This document shows, piece after piece, positions 20,150 to 28,720 of a stretch of 64,000 nt of DNA. The stretch's first letter is position 1. Every line of letters begins with the position of its first letter. The position numbers and the translations under genes are program-made. This stretch comes from Pseudoramibacter porci (GTDB lineage: Bacteria > Bacillota > Clostridia > Eubacteriales > Eubacteriaceae). The stretch spans positions 62,001-126,000 of the forward strand of contig NZ_VUMO01000002.1 of NCBI RefSeq assembly GCF_009696145.1, written 5' to 3'. Under the pieces are notes generated by a model. It worked only from the letters and a program-made list of their open reading frames with translations, was not told where the DNA came from and ran no database searches.

Positions 20150-21421
20150 ATGGCAAAGGACGCTATCACAATATTACAGACTGAAGAACAAATTGACCAA
20201 TATCTCAAGGAACGCGGCATCTTTTCCAAATCCTGCCGTCTCGTGGTGGAAGACCTGCGCAAGGTCAAGGAAAGCGCCGAAGGGTTCGTCAACCTGATCT
20301 ACCGCGTACGCGGCAGCGATGGCCGTTCCGTCGTCATCAAGCAGATTCTCGATGTCCCCGTCAGCCGGCAGCAGCGCAAAAGCCCAGACGCTTACGTCTC
20401 CAGTTGGCAGCTCGATCAAAGCCGGATGCAGTACGAAATTGCCGCTTTAATTTTTTGGAATCAAATCCATCCGGGCATCTGCCCTGAAATTTACCTGCTG
20501 GACCGCCCCAACGGCGTCATCGTCATGGAAGACCTGTCGGATTTGAGCCTGTTGCGCTTCGAATTCGCACGGTTTAAAAAATACCCGCGTCTCGGCCGCC
20601 AGCTCGGCGCCTTTCTCGCCGACAACCTCTTTTACTCGTCGGCCCTCAATATGACCGAATACCGCAGACAGACCCTGCTTCAGTATTTCGACAACCCGGA
20701 AGTCACCGCGCTCTACACCTTTTTATTCAAATCCTGCGTGATCGTCTCCCCGGAACGCGCCATGCCCGATGCCGTTGCGCCGCTGCGCCAGCGCATCATC
20801 GACGACGAAGGAGTGCAGACCGAGATCAAGCGCCTCAGCCATCTCTTTACCGACGAAAAGGAATGCTTGATTCACACCGATCTGCACGCGTCTAACATCA
20901 TGATCGATGAAAACCACCTGAAGATTATCGACGGCGAATTTGCCGGATTCGGCCCGATTGCTCAGGACTTCGGCCGTCTCTGCGGTTCCTTTGTGCTCGA
21001 CTACTGTTCGCTGTTCGGCGAAAGCGGCCAGCCGAAGGAAAAGCGGGAAGACTACCAGCGCTACCTGCTCGATATGCTGTCAGATCTCTTCACCGTGTTC
21101 GAAAAAGAATTTAAGAAGCTGATCCGCGAAAATATCCCGCACAATTACAATTTGAGAAAGCTCGACGTCGATGCCTATCTCAATCAGCATTTCGCCGACG
21201 CCCTGTCCTTTACCGCGCTCAACGCCGCATCCCGGCTCAGCGACTGGGGGCTCGTCCACGACTTCAAGATTCTGCCGGTCGCGGAACGCATTTATCCCGA
21301 AAAGCTCGTGCTGGCCTCGAGTCAGGACATTTTAAGCCGCCGCGTCCAACCCGCCCGGCCTGAGGATTGGATCGACTTCCTCAGAGAACTGCCCAACCGC
21401 TACCCGAAGGAGCGCTTGTAA
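20150..21421 (+). CDS. Methylthioribose-kinase-like phosphotransferase
   Basis: I chose ATG 20150 because AAAAGGAGG ends 7 nt upstream; ATG 20144 is too close to it. The 423-residue product has a protein-kinase-like APH fold. Motifs are FVNLIYRVRG (Gly-rich loop region), VVIKQI with the ATP-binding Lys, VIVMEDLSDLSLLR, the catalytic loop HTDLHASNIMI, and the metal-binding IIDGEFAGFGPIAQDFG. The MEDLS, DLH and DxEFAxxGPxxxD pattern is that of S-methyl-5-thioribose kinase (MtnK), which phosphorylates methylthioribose in methionine salvage. No mtnA or other salvage gene is nearby, so the substrate is not secure and another small sugar is possible. It follows the L-hydroxyacid dehydrogenase but has its own promoter. 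Confidence 0.75.
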   Translation: MAKDAITILQTEEQIDQYLKERGIFSKSCRLVVEDLRKVKESAEGFVNLIYRVRGSDGRSVVIKQILDVPVSRQQRKSPDAYVSSWQLDQSRMQYEIAALIFWNQIHPGICPEIYLLDRPNGVIVMEDLSDLSLLRFEFARFKKYPRLGRQLGAFLADNLFYSSALNMTEYRRQTLLQYFDNPEVTALYTFLFKSCVIVSPERAMPDAVAPLRQRIIDDEGVQTEIKRLSHLFTDEKECLIHTDLHASNIMIDENHLKIIDGEFAGFGPIAQDFGRLCGSFVLDYCSLFGESGQPKEKREDYQRYLLDMLSDLFTVFEKEFKKLIRENIPHNYNLRKLDVDAYLNQHFADALSFTALNAASRLSDWGLVHDFKILPVAERIYPEKLVLASSQDILSRRVQPARPEDWIDFLRELPNRYPKERL

Positions 21422-21467
21422 ACACTTCGATACGGCATTTACCGCATCTATCTCAATCAACCCAATA

Positions 21468-21500
21468 AAAAAGCTCGTGCCAAAATGACACGAGCTTTTT
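21468..21500. terminator. Bidirectional terminator between the kinase gene and tuf
   Basis: A 12-bp stem (21468-21479 with 21489-21500) has A runs on one side and T runs on the other. It can stop the plus-strand kinase transcript and the minus-strand tuf transcript. Confidence 0.9.
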
Positions 21501-21522
21501 ATTGTGATGCTTTGTTTAAAGA

Positions 21523-22713
21523 TTATTCAATGATCTTCGCAACAGCGCCGGAACCAACGGTGTGGCCGCCTTCGCGGATAGCGAATCTTAATCCTTCTTC
21601 AATAGCGATCGGTGTGATCAGGGTGACTTCCATTTCGATGTGGTCGCCAGGCATGACCATTTCTACGCCTTCCGGCAGTTTGATGTCGCCGGTAACGTCG
21701 GTGGTTCTGAAGTAGAACTGCGGACGGTATCCGTCAAAGAACGGTGTGTGGCGGCCGCCTTCTTCTTTGGTCAGTACGTAGACCTGTGCGGTGAAGTGGG
21801 TGTGCGGGTGAATGGTGCCCGGCTGTGCCAGAACCTGGCCTCTTTCGATCTGAGTACGATCGATCCCACGGAGCAATGCACCGATGTTGTCCCCTGAACG
21901 GCCTTCGTCCAGTGATTTACGGAACATTTCGATCCCGGTGACGGTGGTCTTTCTCGGTTCTTTGATCCCGACGATGTCGACTTCGTCGCCGATGTGGACA
22001 ACCCCTCTTTCAACACGGCCGGTTGCAACGGTACCGCGGCCGGTGATGGAGAAGACGTCTTCGACTGGCATCAGGAATGGTTTGTCTAAGTCTCTCTTCG
22101 GTTCTGGGATGTAGTTGTCGACTTCTTCCATCAGTTCGACAATCTTGTCACCATCTGGGCCCATTGGATCTTCCAGGGCTTTCAGTGCGGAACCGACAAC
22201 GATTGGGGTGTCGTCCCCTGGGAAGTCGTATTCGTTGAGCAGGTCGCGGACTTCCATTTCAACGAGTTCGATCAGTTCTGGGTCATCGACCTGATCGGCT
22301 TTGTTCAAGAAGACGACGATGTACGGAACACCGACCTGACGTGCGAGCAGGATGTGTTCACGGGTCTGCGGCATTGGACCGTCTGCTGCTGAAACGACCA
22401 GAATGGCGCCGTCCATCTGTGCAGCACCGGTGATCATGTTTTTGACGTAGTCGGCGTGGCCCGGGCAGTCAACGTGTGCGTAGTGGCGGTTCGGGGTTTC
22501 GTATTCAACGTGTGCCGTTGAGATGGTGATCCCACGTTCTCTTTCTTCTGGTGCTTTATCGATGTTTTCGAATGCAACTTCTTCACCAGAGCCGTATCTC
22601 GCGTGCAGCACTTTGGTGATGGCTGCCGTTAATGTGGTTTTACCGTGGTCAACGTGACCGATTGTCCCGATGTTTACATGCGGTTTCGATCTATCAAATT
22701 TTTCTTTTGCCAT
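21523..22713 (-). CDS. tuf: Translation elongation factor Tu
   Basis: A full-length EF-Tu of 396 residues, the GTPase that brings aminoacyl-tRNA to the ribosome. G motifs are GHVDHGKTT (G1), RGITI (G2), DCPGH (G3), NKAD (G4) and SAL (G5). Domains 2 and 3 are intact and the protein ends VAKIIE. AAGGAGAT lies 9 nt before ATG 22713. The gene stands alone behind proS with a strong promoter of its own, not in the usual rpsL-rpsG-fusA-tuf string. It may therefore be a second tuf copy or a displaced single copy. Confidence 0.98.
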   Translation of the reverse strand: MAKEKFDRSKPHVNIGTIGHVDHGKTTLTAAITKVLHARYGSGEEVAFENIDKAPEERERGITISTAHVEYETPNRHYAHVDCPGHADYVKNMITGAAQMDGAILVVSAADGPMPQTREHILLARQVGVPYIVVFLNKADQVDDPELIELVEMEVRDLLNEYDFPGDDTPIVVGSALKALEDPMGPDGDKIVELMEEVDNYIPEPKRDLDKPFLMPVEDVFSITGRGTVATGRVERGVVHIGDEVDIVGIKEPRKTTVTGIEMFRKSLDEGRSGDNIGALLRGIDRTQIERGQVLAQPGTIHPHTHFTAQVYVLTKEEGGRHTPFFDGYRPQFYFRTTDVTGDIKLPEGVEMVMPGDHIEMEVTLITPIAIEEGLRFAIREGGHTVGSGAVAKIIE

Positions 22714-22779
22714 TGGTCATATCTCCTTATTTAATATAATTAAAATAAATGATAGGCGTTGTTAGAAACGTTCCATAAC

Positions 22780-22808
22780 ATTATATATAATATGTGTGAT
22801 AACTTCAA
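22780..22808 (-). promoter_or_regulatory. Strong promoter of tuf
   Basis: -35 TTGAAG (22803-22808), 17-bp spacer, -10 TATAAT (22780-22785) on the minus strand, in the 121-bp gap between proS and tuf. Confidence 0.85.
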
Positions 22809-22834
22809 GCGATTTTCGCATTTTTAAGCCGTCT

Positions 22835-24283
22835 TTAATAGGCGCGTGCGAAATAAGCCATCTTGTCGGCGTGTTTGCCGCAGCAGACACAGGAACCGTC
22901 ACCGATGACTTCCTGTTCGTCGTCGAAAGGAATGCAGCGGCAGGATGCCCCTGTTTCTTCGTGGATCTTGTCTTCGCAGGCCGGATCGCCGCACCAGTTG
23001 GCTTTGACGAAGCCCGGATTTTCAGCGAGGCGCTGCTTGAATTCGTCCATATTTTCAGCTGTGGAAGTCTTTTCTTCGCGGGCCTTCAGCGCCTTATCGT
23101 ACAGGTTCTGCTGAATGGTTTCCAGCAGGTCGCCGACGGTTCCTTCGATGTCGTCGAGGGAAGCCGGGATCTTTTCGCCGTTGTCGCGGCGCGCCAGGAC
23201 GCACTGATTGTTTTCCAAATCTCTCGGTCCGAGTTCGATGCGGATCGGGACCCCCTTCATTTCCCACTGGTTGAATTTCCATCCCGGTGAGTTGTCCGAA
23301 TCGTCGAGGGTGACTTTGAAACGGCCTTCAAGGCGTTTTTTCAGATCCTGTGCGGCGTCGAGCACGCCCGGTTTGTGGGCCGCGATTGGAATGATGGCCA
23401 CCTGAATCGGCGCAATGTGCGGCGGCAGCACCAGTCCGTTGTCGTCCCCATGGACCATAATGAGCCCGCCAATGAGCCGGGTGGAAACGCCCCACGACGT
23501 GTGGTACGGATACTGCTGTTCGTTGTTGCGGTCGAGGTACGTAATGTCGAAGGCCTTGGTGAAATGCTGGCCCAGATTGTGGGAAGTCCCCGACTGGAGC
23601 GCCTGGCCGTCATGCATCAGGGCTTCCATGGTGTAGGTTGCCGCAGCGCCGGCAAATTTTTCGCTTTCGCTCTTGCGCCCGACAACCATCGGAATGGCCA
23701 AATCCTTTTCGGCCACTTCTCGGTAAATGCCGAGCATGCGCATGGTTTCTTCCTGGGCTTCTTCAGCGGTTTCGTGCAGGGTGTGGCCTTCCTGCCACAA
23801 AAATTCAGAGGTGCGCAGGAAGGGGCGCGTCGTCTTTTCCCAGCGCACGACGTTGGCCCACTGGTTGTACAAAAACGGCAGCTGACGGTAAGAGTTCAGC
23901 CACTTGCTGTACATCGAGCAAATGATCGTTTCTGACGTCGGACGAATGGCCAGGCGTTCGTTGAGTTTCTTGCCGCCGCCTTCTGTAACCCAGGCGACTT
24001 CCGGTGCGAAGCCTTCGACGTGTTCCGCTTCCTTTTGGAGCATGTTTTCCGGAATCAAAAGCGGAAAATACATGTTCTGATGGCCTGTCGCCTTGAATTT
24101 CGCATCGTACAGCTTCTGAATATTTTCCCAGATGGCGTAGCCATACGGCCGAATGACCATAAACCCTTTAACCGGCGCGTAGTCCACCATTTCCGTTTTG
24201 GAGATCACATCCGTATACCACCGCGCAAAATCAACGTCCCGCGGTGTAATGGCTTCTACTTTTTTGCCTTTATTTTTCCCCAT
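22835..24283 (-). CDS. proS: Prolyl-tRNA synthetase, short class-3 (archaeal/eukaryal-like) form
   Basis: A class II aminoacyl-tRNA synthetase of 482 residues that charges tRNA-Pro. It lacks the editing insertion of the long bacterial form. Motif 2 is visible around VVRWEKTTRPFLRTSEFLWQEGHT and motif 3 around GLVLPPHIAPIQV. The C-terminal part has Cys pairs (WCGDPAC, ASCRC, CVCCG), the zinc-binding tail of the archaeal/eukaryal type, and the chain ends in Tyr as usual for this class. The ATG start matches family length. An extended -10 promoter lies upstream. This ProS type is common in Clostridia. Confidence 0.95.
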   Translation of the reverse strand: MGKNKGKKVEAITPRDVDFARWYTDVISKTEMVDYAPVKGFMVIRPYGYAIWENIQKLYDAKFKATGHQNMYFPLLIPENMLQKEAEHVEGFAPEVAWVTEGGGKKLNERLAIRPTSETIICSMYSKWLNSYRQLPFLYNQWANVVRWEKTTRPFLRTSEFLWQEGHTLHETAEEAQEETMRMLGIYREVAEKDLAIPMVVGRKSESEKFAGAAATYTMEALMHDGQALQSGTSHNLGQHFTKAFDITYLDRNNEQQYPYHTSWGVSTRLIGGLIMVHGDDNGLVLPPHIAPIQVAIIPIAAHKPGVLDAAQDLKKRLEGRFKVTLDDSDNSPGWKFNQWEMKGVPIRIELGPRDLENNQCVLARRDNGEKIPASLDDIEGTVGDLLETIQQNLYDKALKAREEKTSTAENMDEFKQRLAENPGFVKANWCGDPACEDKIHEETGASCRCIPFDDEQEVIGDGSCVCCGKHADKMAYFARAY

Positions 24284-24327
24284 AGCAATCCTTTCCCATA
24301 AATAAATTTTCTTTTTAAACGGCCTAT

Positions 24328-24341
24328 ATTATAGCACAAAA
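24328..24341 (-). promoter_or_regulatory. Extended -10 promoter of proS
   Basis: The minus strand reads TTTTGTGCTATAAT, an extended -10 45 nt before the proS start. The same string (one base changed in the -10) precedes the flavodoxin gene at 54642. Confidence 0.65.
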
Positions 24342-24342
24342 T

Positions 24343-24373
24343 AAAAGGCTGTGCCGAAAAGCAACAGCCTTTT
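24343..24373. terminator. Terminator after the DUF1858 gene
   Basis: A 10-bp stem (24343-24352 with 24364-24373) lies 20 nt downstream of the DUF1858 stop. It is T-rich on both strands and sits directly upstream of the proS promoter. Confidence 0.8.
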
Positions 24374-24393
24374 TTACGATTTATTTCCCGTTT

Positions 24394-24624
24394 TTATGCC
24401 TGAGCCGGCGCTTCGTCCGCGTCGTCATTCAGATGCAGGGTGTCGTTCAGATAATCGACCACCTGATCGCCGTCGAGGCCATGAACCATCGACGCATCGC
24501 CAATGGATTCCATGGCGGCAGCCGGGCAGCTGATGCAGCCCATGCCGATCATCATCAGAGCGCGGGCCGCTTCGGGATATTTGGCGACGACGTCGCCGGT
24601 TAACATGTCTTTTGTAATTTTCAT
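24394..24624 (-). CDS. DUF1858 redox-disulfide protein
   Basis: A 76-residue protein matching the DUF1858 / 'hybrid-cluster-protein-associated redox disulfide' family. It starts MKITKDMLTGDVV, has a hydrophobic helix with LMMIGMGCISCPAA, and ends acidic. The CxxC in GMGCISC is the family hallmark and may cycle between dithiol and disulfide or carry a cysteine persulfide; the exact role is not established. A strong AGGAGG RBS precedes ATG 24624. It is transcribed alone from a promoter at 24663-24690. No hybrid-cluster protein gene is adjacent. Confidence 0.9.
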   Translation of the reverse strand: MKITKDMLTGDVVAKYPEAARALMMIGMGCISCPAAAMESIGDASMVHGLDGDQVVDYLNDTLHLNDDADEAPAQA

Positions 24625-24662
24625 AGGAGTCCTCCTCGTTTCGTCTTCATTTTGTGCCTATA

Positions 24663-24690
24663 AATATATCACAGAATGAAATGAAATCAA
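24663..24690 (-). promoter_or_regulatory. Promoter of the DUF1858 gene
   Basis: -35 TTGATT (24685-24690), 16-bp spacer, -10 TATATT (24663-24668) with a TGTGA extension on the minus strand. Confidence 0.65.
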
Positions 24691-24712
24691 GACTTTTTTT
24701 GTCTAATTAAGA

Positions 24713-25576
24713 TTACCCCCTTGAAAAGACCGCCATGGCCCGCTCCACATCGGCCTGCATCGCGTCCTGCGCCGCCTGGGCCATCTGATCGAAGCGCAGG
24801 CCCGCCGGGTCCTCTGCGCCGTCGATCAGCGTCCGGACGCCTTCGCCGCCGGCCAGCGACATGTAAGTAAAGTAATTGATTTTGCAAATACCGTTTTCGA
24901 TGGCTTTCTGCATTTCGTCGTCGGTCACACCGGAGCCGCCGTGCATCACCAGCGGCAGCCGAACCGCTTCGCGCACTTCAGCGACCCGGTTCACGTCAAG
25001 GACGGGTTTGGAGGTGTAGACTCCGTGTGCCGTACCAAAGGCGATGGCCAGGCAGTCGACGCCGGTGGTGTCCACAAAAGCCTTCGCCATTTTCGGGTCA
25101 GTATAGGACGCGTCGGGCGGGAGGTTTTCCGGATCATCGGTGCCGCCGCCGGACGCCGGGCGGATGACCCGGCCCAGCTCCGCTTCAACTGCTGCGCCGT
25201 AGGATTTGGCCAGATCAACCGCCTGCTTTGTCATCGTCACGTTTTCTTCGTAGGGCCGGGCCGACGCGTCGAGCATGACAGATGTAAAACCTAAATCCAG
25301 CGCTCTTTTGAGGTAATCCAGATGTTCGCCGTGATCGAGATGCACGGCCACCGGCACGCGGGCGTTTTCAGCCGCGGCCACCATCACCGGCCCGATGACC
25401 GATAAAGGCATGACGGACTCGTGGAGCTCGGCGTGCTGCAGAATGACCCCTTCGCCCCGGGCCTCAGCAGCGGCGATGGTCGCGCGGACCGCCTCTAAAT
25501 TCGGCGTATTAAAGGCGCCGATCCCCACACGGCGCGTATACGCGTTCTGCAGCAGTTCGTTTAAATGTACCAGCAT
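24713..25576 (-). CDS. Class II ketose-bisphosphate aldolase
   Basis: A 287-residue zinc-dependent aldolase of the fructose/tagatose-bisphosphate family. It reversibly splits a ketose phosphate into dihydroxyacetone phosphate and an aldehyde. Visible are GIGAFNTPN near the N-terminus, VPVAVHLDHG with the catalytic Asp/zinc His region (about residues 76-85), EAELGRV, AFGTAHGVY with a zinc His, LVMHGGSGV with another, and ICKINYFT in the phosphate-binding end. It is the last gene of the glpK operon, 8 nt after the DUF1667 gene, so it probably cleaves the product of the operon's second kinase rather than serving glycolysis. The substrate is inferred. Confidence 0.85.
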   Translation of the reverse strand: MLVHLNELLQNAYTRRVGIGAFNTPNLEAVRATIAAAEARGEGVILQHAELHESVMPLSVIGPVMVAAAENARVPVAVHLDHGEHLDYLKRALDLGFTSVMLDASARPYEENVTMTKQAVDLAKSYGAAVEAELGRVIRPASGGGTDDPENLPPDASYTDPKMAKAFVDTTGVDCLAIAFGTAHGVYTSKPVLDVNRVAEVREAVRLPLVMHGGSGVTDDEMQKAIENGICKINYFTYMSLAGGEGVRTLIDGAEDPAGLRFDQMAQAAQDAMQADVERAMAVFSRG

Positions 25577-25584
25577 AAAGCCAC

Positions 25585-25950
25585 CTACATTCTGACGGTC
25601 TTCGCCGCGACGATCGCGACGCCCGTTCCCGCGACGTTATCGATCAAGGCTTCGCCTATTTTAACCGGGTGGTGCAGGTGTTTCGCCTGAATGGCCGCCA
25701 TTGCCTCCTGCATCACGGCTTTGGGAATCGGCTTCGCTGAGCGCACCGGGACCAGTACCGCTTTCGCACCAGTGTCGAGAATCATCGTCGACGTCAAAGT
25801 CCGTACCGGGCAGCGCCATTCATTTTCGGCAAAATCGACGCCCCGCTTACACAGATTCCCTTCCACCGCGACCACCTGGTCGTTGTCGACCGTCGCCAAA
25901 AGCTCACAGCTGTTCGGACAGGTAGTGCAGCTCATTTTTACTTTTTTCAT
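25585..25950 (-). CDS. DUF1667 cysteine-rich protein, third component of glycerol-3-phosphate dehydrogenase set
   Basis: A 121-residue protein starting MKKVKMSCTTCPNSCEL, with further Cys in NLCKRG and WRCPVR. The arrangement suggests an iron-sulfur or metal site. In many Firmicutes this family follows a GlpA-like and a second FAD oxidoreductase, exactly as here, and is thought to act as an electron-transfer partner in place of GlpC. It has spacing of 13 nt upstream and 8 nt downstream, so it is co-transcribed. The role is inferred from the conserved three-gene context. Confidence 0.85.
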   Translation of the reverse strand: MKKVKMSCTTCPNSCELLATVDNDQVVAVEGNLCKRGVDFAENEWRCPVRTLTSTMILDTGAKAVLVPVRSAKPIPKAVMQEAMAAIQAKHLHHPVKIGEALIDNVAGTGVAIVAAKTVRM

Positions 25951-25963
25951 TTTTGGCTCCTCC

Positions 25964-27223
25964 TTATTCCTGGATTTCTACACGCACCGTCAAGGGTGCT
26001 GTGCAGCCTTTGAGCGCATCGCACGCTACGGTGTGAATTTCCATATTGCTCGGCAGGAAACGGTGGGCTTTCTTTTCACGGTAGATCTCCTGTCCGCCCG
26101 AACTCACCACGGTCACGCCGCTTTCAATCGGCGCGCCGACCCGGAATTTGATCTGCTTGTCTGTGCCGTCCCCCGGATCGACAAAGCCTGGAACCGTGTA
26201 TCGCACCGCCCCTTCGGCTTTCACCGCGAGCTGCTTGGCCGCGGGCTTCAGCGCATTTTTCGCGTACAGCGCCGCTTTTTCGCCGGCTTCCTGTGCTTCT
26301 GCGGTGACGTAATCGACGACGTCGTGCACGTGCAGGACGTTGCCGCAGGCGAAAATCCCCGGCACTTTCGTTTCAAGGTTTTCGTCGACGACTGGCCCCT
26401 TCGTCACCGGGTCGAGGGGGACGCCCGCCTTCCGGCTCAGTTCGTTTTCCGGGATGAGCCCAACTGAGAGCAGCACCGTGTCGCATTCAATTTCCCGTTC
26501 GGTTCCCGGAATGGGACGGCGGTTCGCATCCACTTCGGCGACTTCGACCGAATGCACGCGGTCCTTGCCGTTGATCCGGGTGATCGTCGTCGACAAATGC
26601 AGCGGGATGCCGAAATCGTCCAGACAATTGATGATGTTGCGGTACAGCCCGTTGGGGTAGGGCATGATTTCGTAAACACCTTCGACCTCGATCCCTTCGA
26701 GGGTCAGCCGTCTGGCCATGATCAGCCCGATGTCGCCGGAGCCGAGAATCACCGCGCGGTTCCCCGGCTTCATATTTTCAAGGTTGATGTAGCGCTGGGC
26801 GATCCCCGCCGTGAACACCCCGGCGCCGCGGTCGCCCGGGATGCGGATGGCGCCGCGGGTCCGTTCCCGGCAGCCCATGGCGAGAATGACGGCCCCCGCT
26901 TCAAAATGGAGCACCCCTTCCCCGCAGATCGCCGAGACGTGGCGGTCCGGCGTAATGTCCAAAACCATGGTGTTCAAAAACACGTCGATGTCCTGATCGG
27001 CGACCTGGTCGATAAACCGTTCGGCGTATTCCGGACCGGTCAGCTCTTCTTTAAAAACGTGGAGGCCGAATCCCGCGTGAATGCACTGCTCGAGAATGCC
27101 GCCCAGTTCGCCGTTGCGTTCGAGAATCGCCACGCTGGCGCCCTGCTTTTTGGCCGAGAGGGCCGCCGCCAGACCGGCCGGCCCGCCGCCGACCACTACC
27201 ACATCGTATTGATAAGTCTTCAC
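25964..27223 (-). CDS. FAD/NAD-dependent pyridine nucleotide-disulfide-type oxidoreductase
   Basis: A 419-residue flavoprotein. The FAD-binding motif VVVGGGPAGLAAA is at residues 9-21, GCRERTRG in the middle, a second Rossmann AVILGSGDIGLIMARRL near residue 155 for NAD(P), and the FAD-closing VPGIFACGNVLHVHD near 290. The final 90 residues contain two Cys (VACDALKGC). It stands between a GlpA-like dehydrogenase (12 nt) and a DUF1667 protein (13 nt), the usual clostridial set for passing electrons from glycerol-3-phosphate to NAD(P) or another carrier. It is a non-membrane flavoprotein without a signal peptide. Confidence 0.88.
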   Translation of the reverse strand: MKTYQYDVVVVGGGPAGLAAALSAKKQGASVAILERNGELGGILEQCIHAGFGLHVFKEELTGPEYAERFIDQVADQDIDVFLNTMVLDITPDRHVSAICGEGVLHFEAGAVILAMGCRERTRGAIRIPGDRGAGVFTAGIAQRYINLENMKPGNRAVILGSGDIGLIMARRLTLEGIEVEGVYEIMPYPNGLYRNIINCLDDFGIPLHLSTTITRINGKDRVHSVEVAEVDANRRPIPGTEREIECDTVLLSVGLIPENELSRKAGVPLDPVTKGPVVDENLETKVPGIFACGNVLHVHDVVDYVTAEAQEAGEKAALYAKNALKPAAKQLAVKAEGAVRYTVPGFVDPGDGTDKQIKFRVGAPIESGVTVVSSGGQEIYREKKAHRFLPSNMEIHTVACDALKGCTAPLTVRVEIQE

Positions 27224-27235
27224 TCTGATTCTCCT

Positions 27236-28699
27236 TTATCTCTTCACAGGCCCAAACAAAACCGGCGAATGGTCTTCTTCGAACTTCACTTCTTCTTCCG
27301 GAATACCCAGTTCCCGCGCCAGAATCCTCATAACCTTGAACTGGCAGAAACCGCTCTGGCAGCGGCCCATGCCCGCGCGGGTGCGGCGTTTGACCCCTTC
27401 GACGGTCCGCGCGCCGAGGGTCTGATGGATCGCCGCGACGATTTCGCCTTCCGTGACCGTTTCGCAGCGGCAGACGATCTGACCGTAGCGCGGGTCCTGC
27501 GCGATGATCTGATCTTTTTCTTCGTCGCTGCATTCGCTGAAGTCCACCGGCGCCTTGCGGTATTTGTTGTAGCCCGGACGCGGCTTCAGGTCGAGGCCGG
27601 CGTCGGCCAACAAATCCCGAACGTACTCGGCAATGCCCGGCGAAGAAGCGGCCCCCGGCGACTGAATGCCGGCCGCGTGGATGAAATGGGGCACCGTTTC
27701 CGATTCGCAGATCCAGAAATCGTTATCGTTGTCCAGCGCCACTGGCCGCTGACCGGCGAAGGTGCGGATGACTGAGCCGTCATCAAAGCCTGGAATCAGG
27801 TGGTGCGCGCCGTTGAGCAGATCCTGGATGCCTTCGGCGTCATTGCTGGTATCCTCTTTATCGGTGCGCATCGTCGCCGTCGAGCCGATGATGTAATTGC
27901 CGTGGGCCATCGGAATCAGCGCAATCCCCTTGGTGTCCGGACTTGGACACGGGAACATGACGGTATGAATCGGGGTCGGCAGATTTTTGTCGACCACGCA
28001 GAGATTGCCGTGGCGCCCCTGAATCTTGTACTCGTGGATGCCGGCCATGGCCGCGACATCGTCAGCGTAAATTCCTGCCGCATCGACGATGTAACGCGTC
28101 CGGTAGGTGTCGCGATTCGTCTGGATAGTGAAATTGCCGTCTTCGTCTTTCGAAATGCCTCTCACTTCCGATTCCAGGAAAATGTCCGTACCGTTGACAA
28201 TCGCGTTTTCAGAAAAGGCCACGGCCACTTCAAAGGGATCGATCATCGTCGTCGTGTGGGCCAGCAGGGCGCCGAGGGCCTTCTTATTGATGTTGGGCTC
28301 CCGGTTCTGCAGCTGCGCCGCGTCGATCCGTTCGACCTGTTCGACGCCGTTGATCCGCGCGTTGTCGCAGAGCTCGTCGACTTTTTTCAAGTCCTTTTCG
28401 GAATAGGCGACGACGAGGGTGCCGGTGTGTCGGATATTGAAATCGAGGTCCTTTGCGAGCTGCGGGTACATCCGCGCGCCCCGCGGGTTCAGCTTAGCCT
28501 TGAGGGTGCCGGGATGGGGATCGTAGCCGGGATGAACCACCCCGCCGTTGCCCTTTGTCGCGCCCATGCCGATGTCGTTCTTGCGCTCCAGCAGGGCCAC
28601 ATCAATGTCGTACTTCGCCAGTTCGTGAATCACGCCGGTGCCGGTGATCCCGCCGCCGATGACGATCACGTCGTATATTTTTTGATTGTCCGCTTTCAA
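27236..28699 (-). CDS. glpA: Glycerol-3-phosphate dehydrogenase (GlpA-like) with BFD-type [2Fe-2S] domain
   Basis: I chose TTG 28699, 6 nt after GGGAGG; a TTG 21 nt upstream lies before that RBS. The 487-residue product has a DAO-type FAD domain: VIVIGGGITGTGVIHEL at the start, LERKNDIGMGATKGNGG (FAD loop), GTLVVAYSEKDL, and IIGSTA late. After about residue 370 comes a BFD-like domain with CRCE, then GMGRCQSGFC, four Cys that bind a [2Fe-2S] cluster. It should oxidise sn-glycerol-3-phosphate, made by GlpK, to dihydroxyacetone phosphate and pass electrons to its two downstream partners. Fourth-from-last gene of the operon. Confidence 0.85.
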   Translation of the reverse strand: MKADNQKIYDVIVIGGGITGTGVIHELAKYDIDVALLERKNDIGMGATKGNGGVVHPGYDPHPGTLKAKLNPRGARMYPQLAKDLDFNIRHTGTLVVAYSEKDLKKVDELCDNARINGVEQVERIDAAQLQNREPNINKKALGALLAHTTTMIDPFEVAVAFSENAIVNGTDIFLESEVRGISKDEDGNFTIQTNRDTYRTRYIVDAAGIYADDVAAMAGIHEYKIQGRHGNLCVVDKNLPTPIHTVMFPCPSPDTKGIALIPMAHGNYIIGSTATMRTDKEDTSNDAEGIQDLLNGAHHLIPGFDDGSVIRTFAGQRPVALDNDNDFWICESETVPHFIHAAGIQSPGAASSPGIAEYVRDLLADAGLDLKPRPGYNKYRKAPVDFSECSDEEKDQIIAQDPRYGQIVCRCETVTEGEIVAAIHQTLGARTVEGVKRRTRAGMGRCQSGFCQFKVMRILARELGIPEEEVKFEEDHSPVLFGPVKR

Positions 28700-28720
28700 A
28701 TTTTTCCTCCCTTTTTTCAA

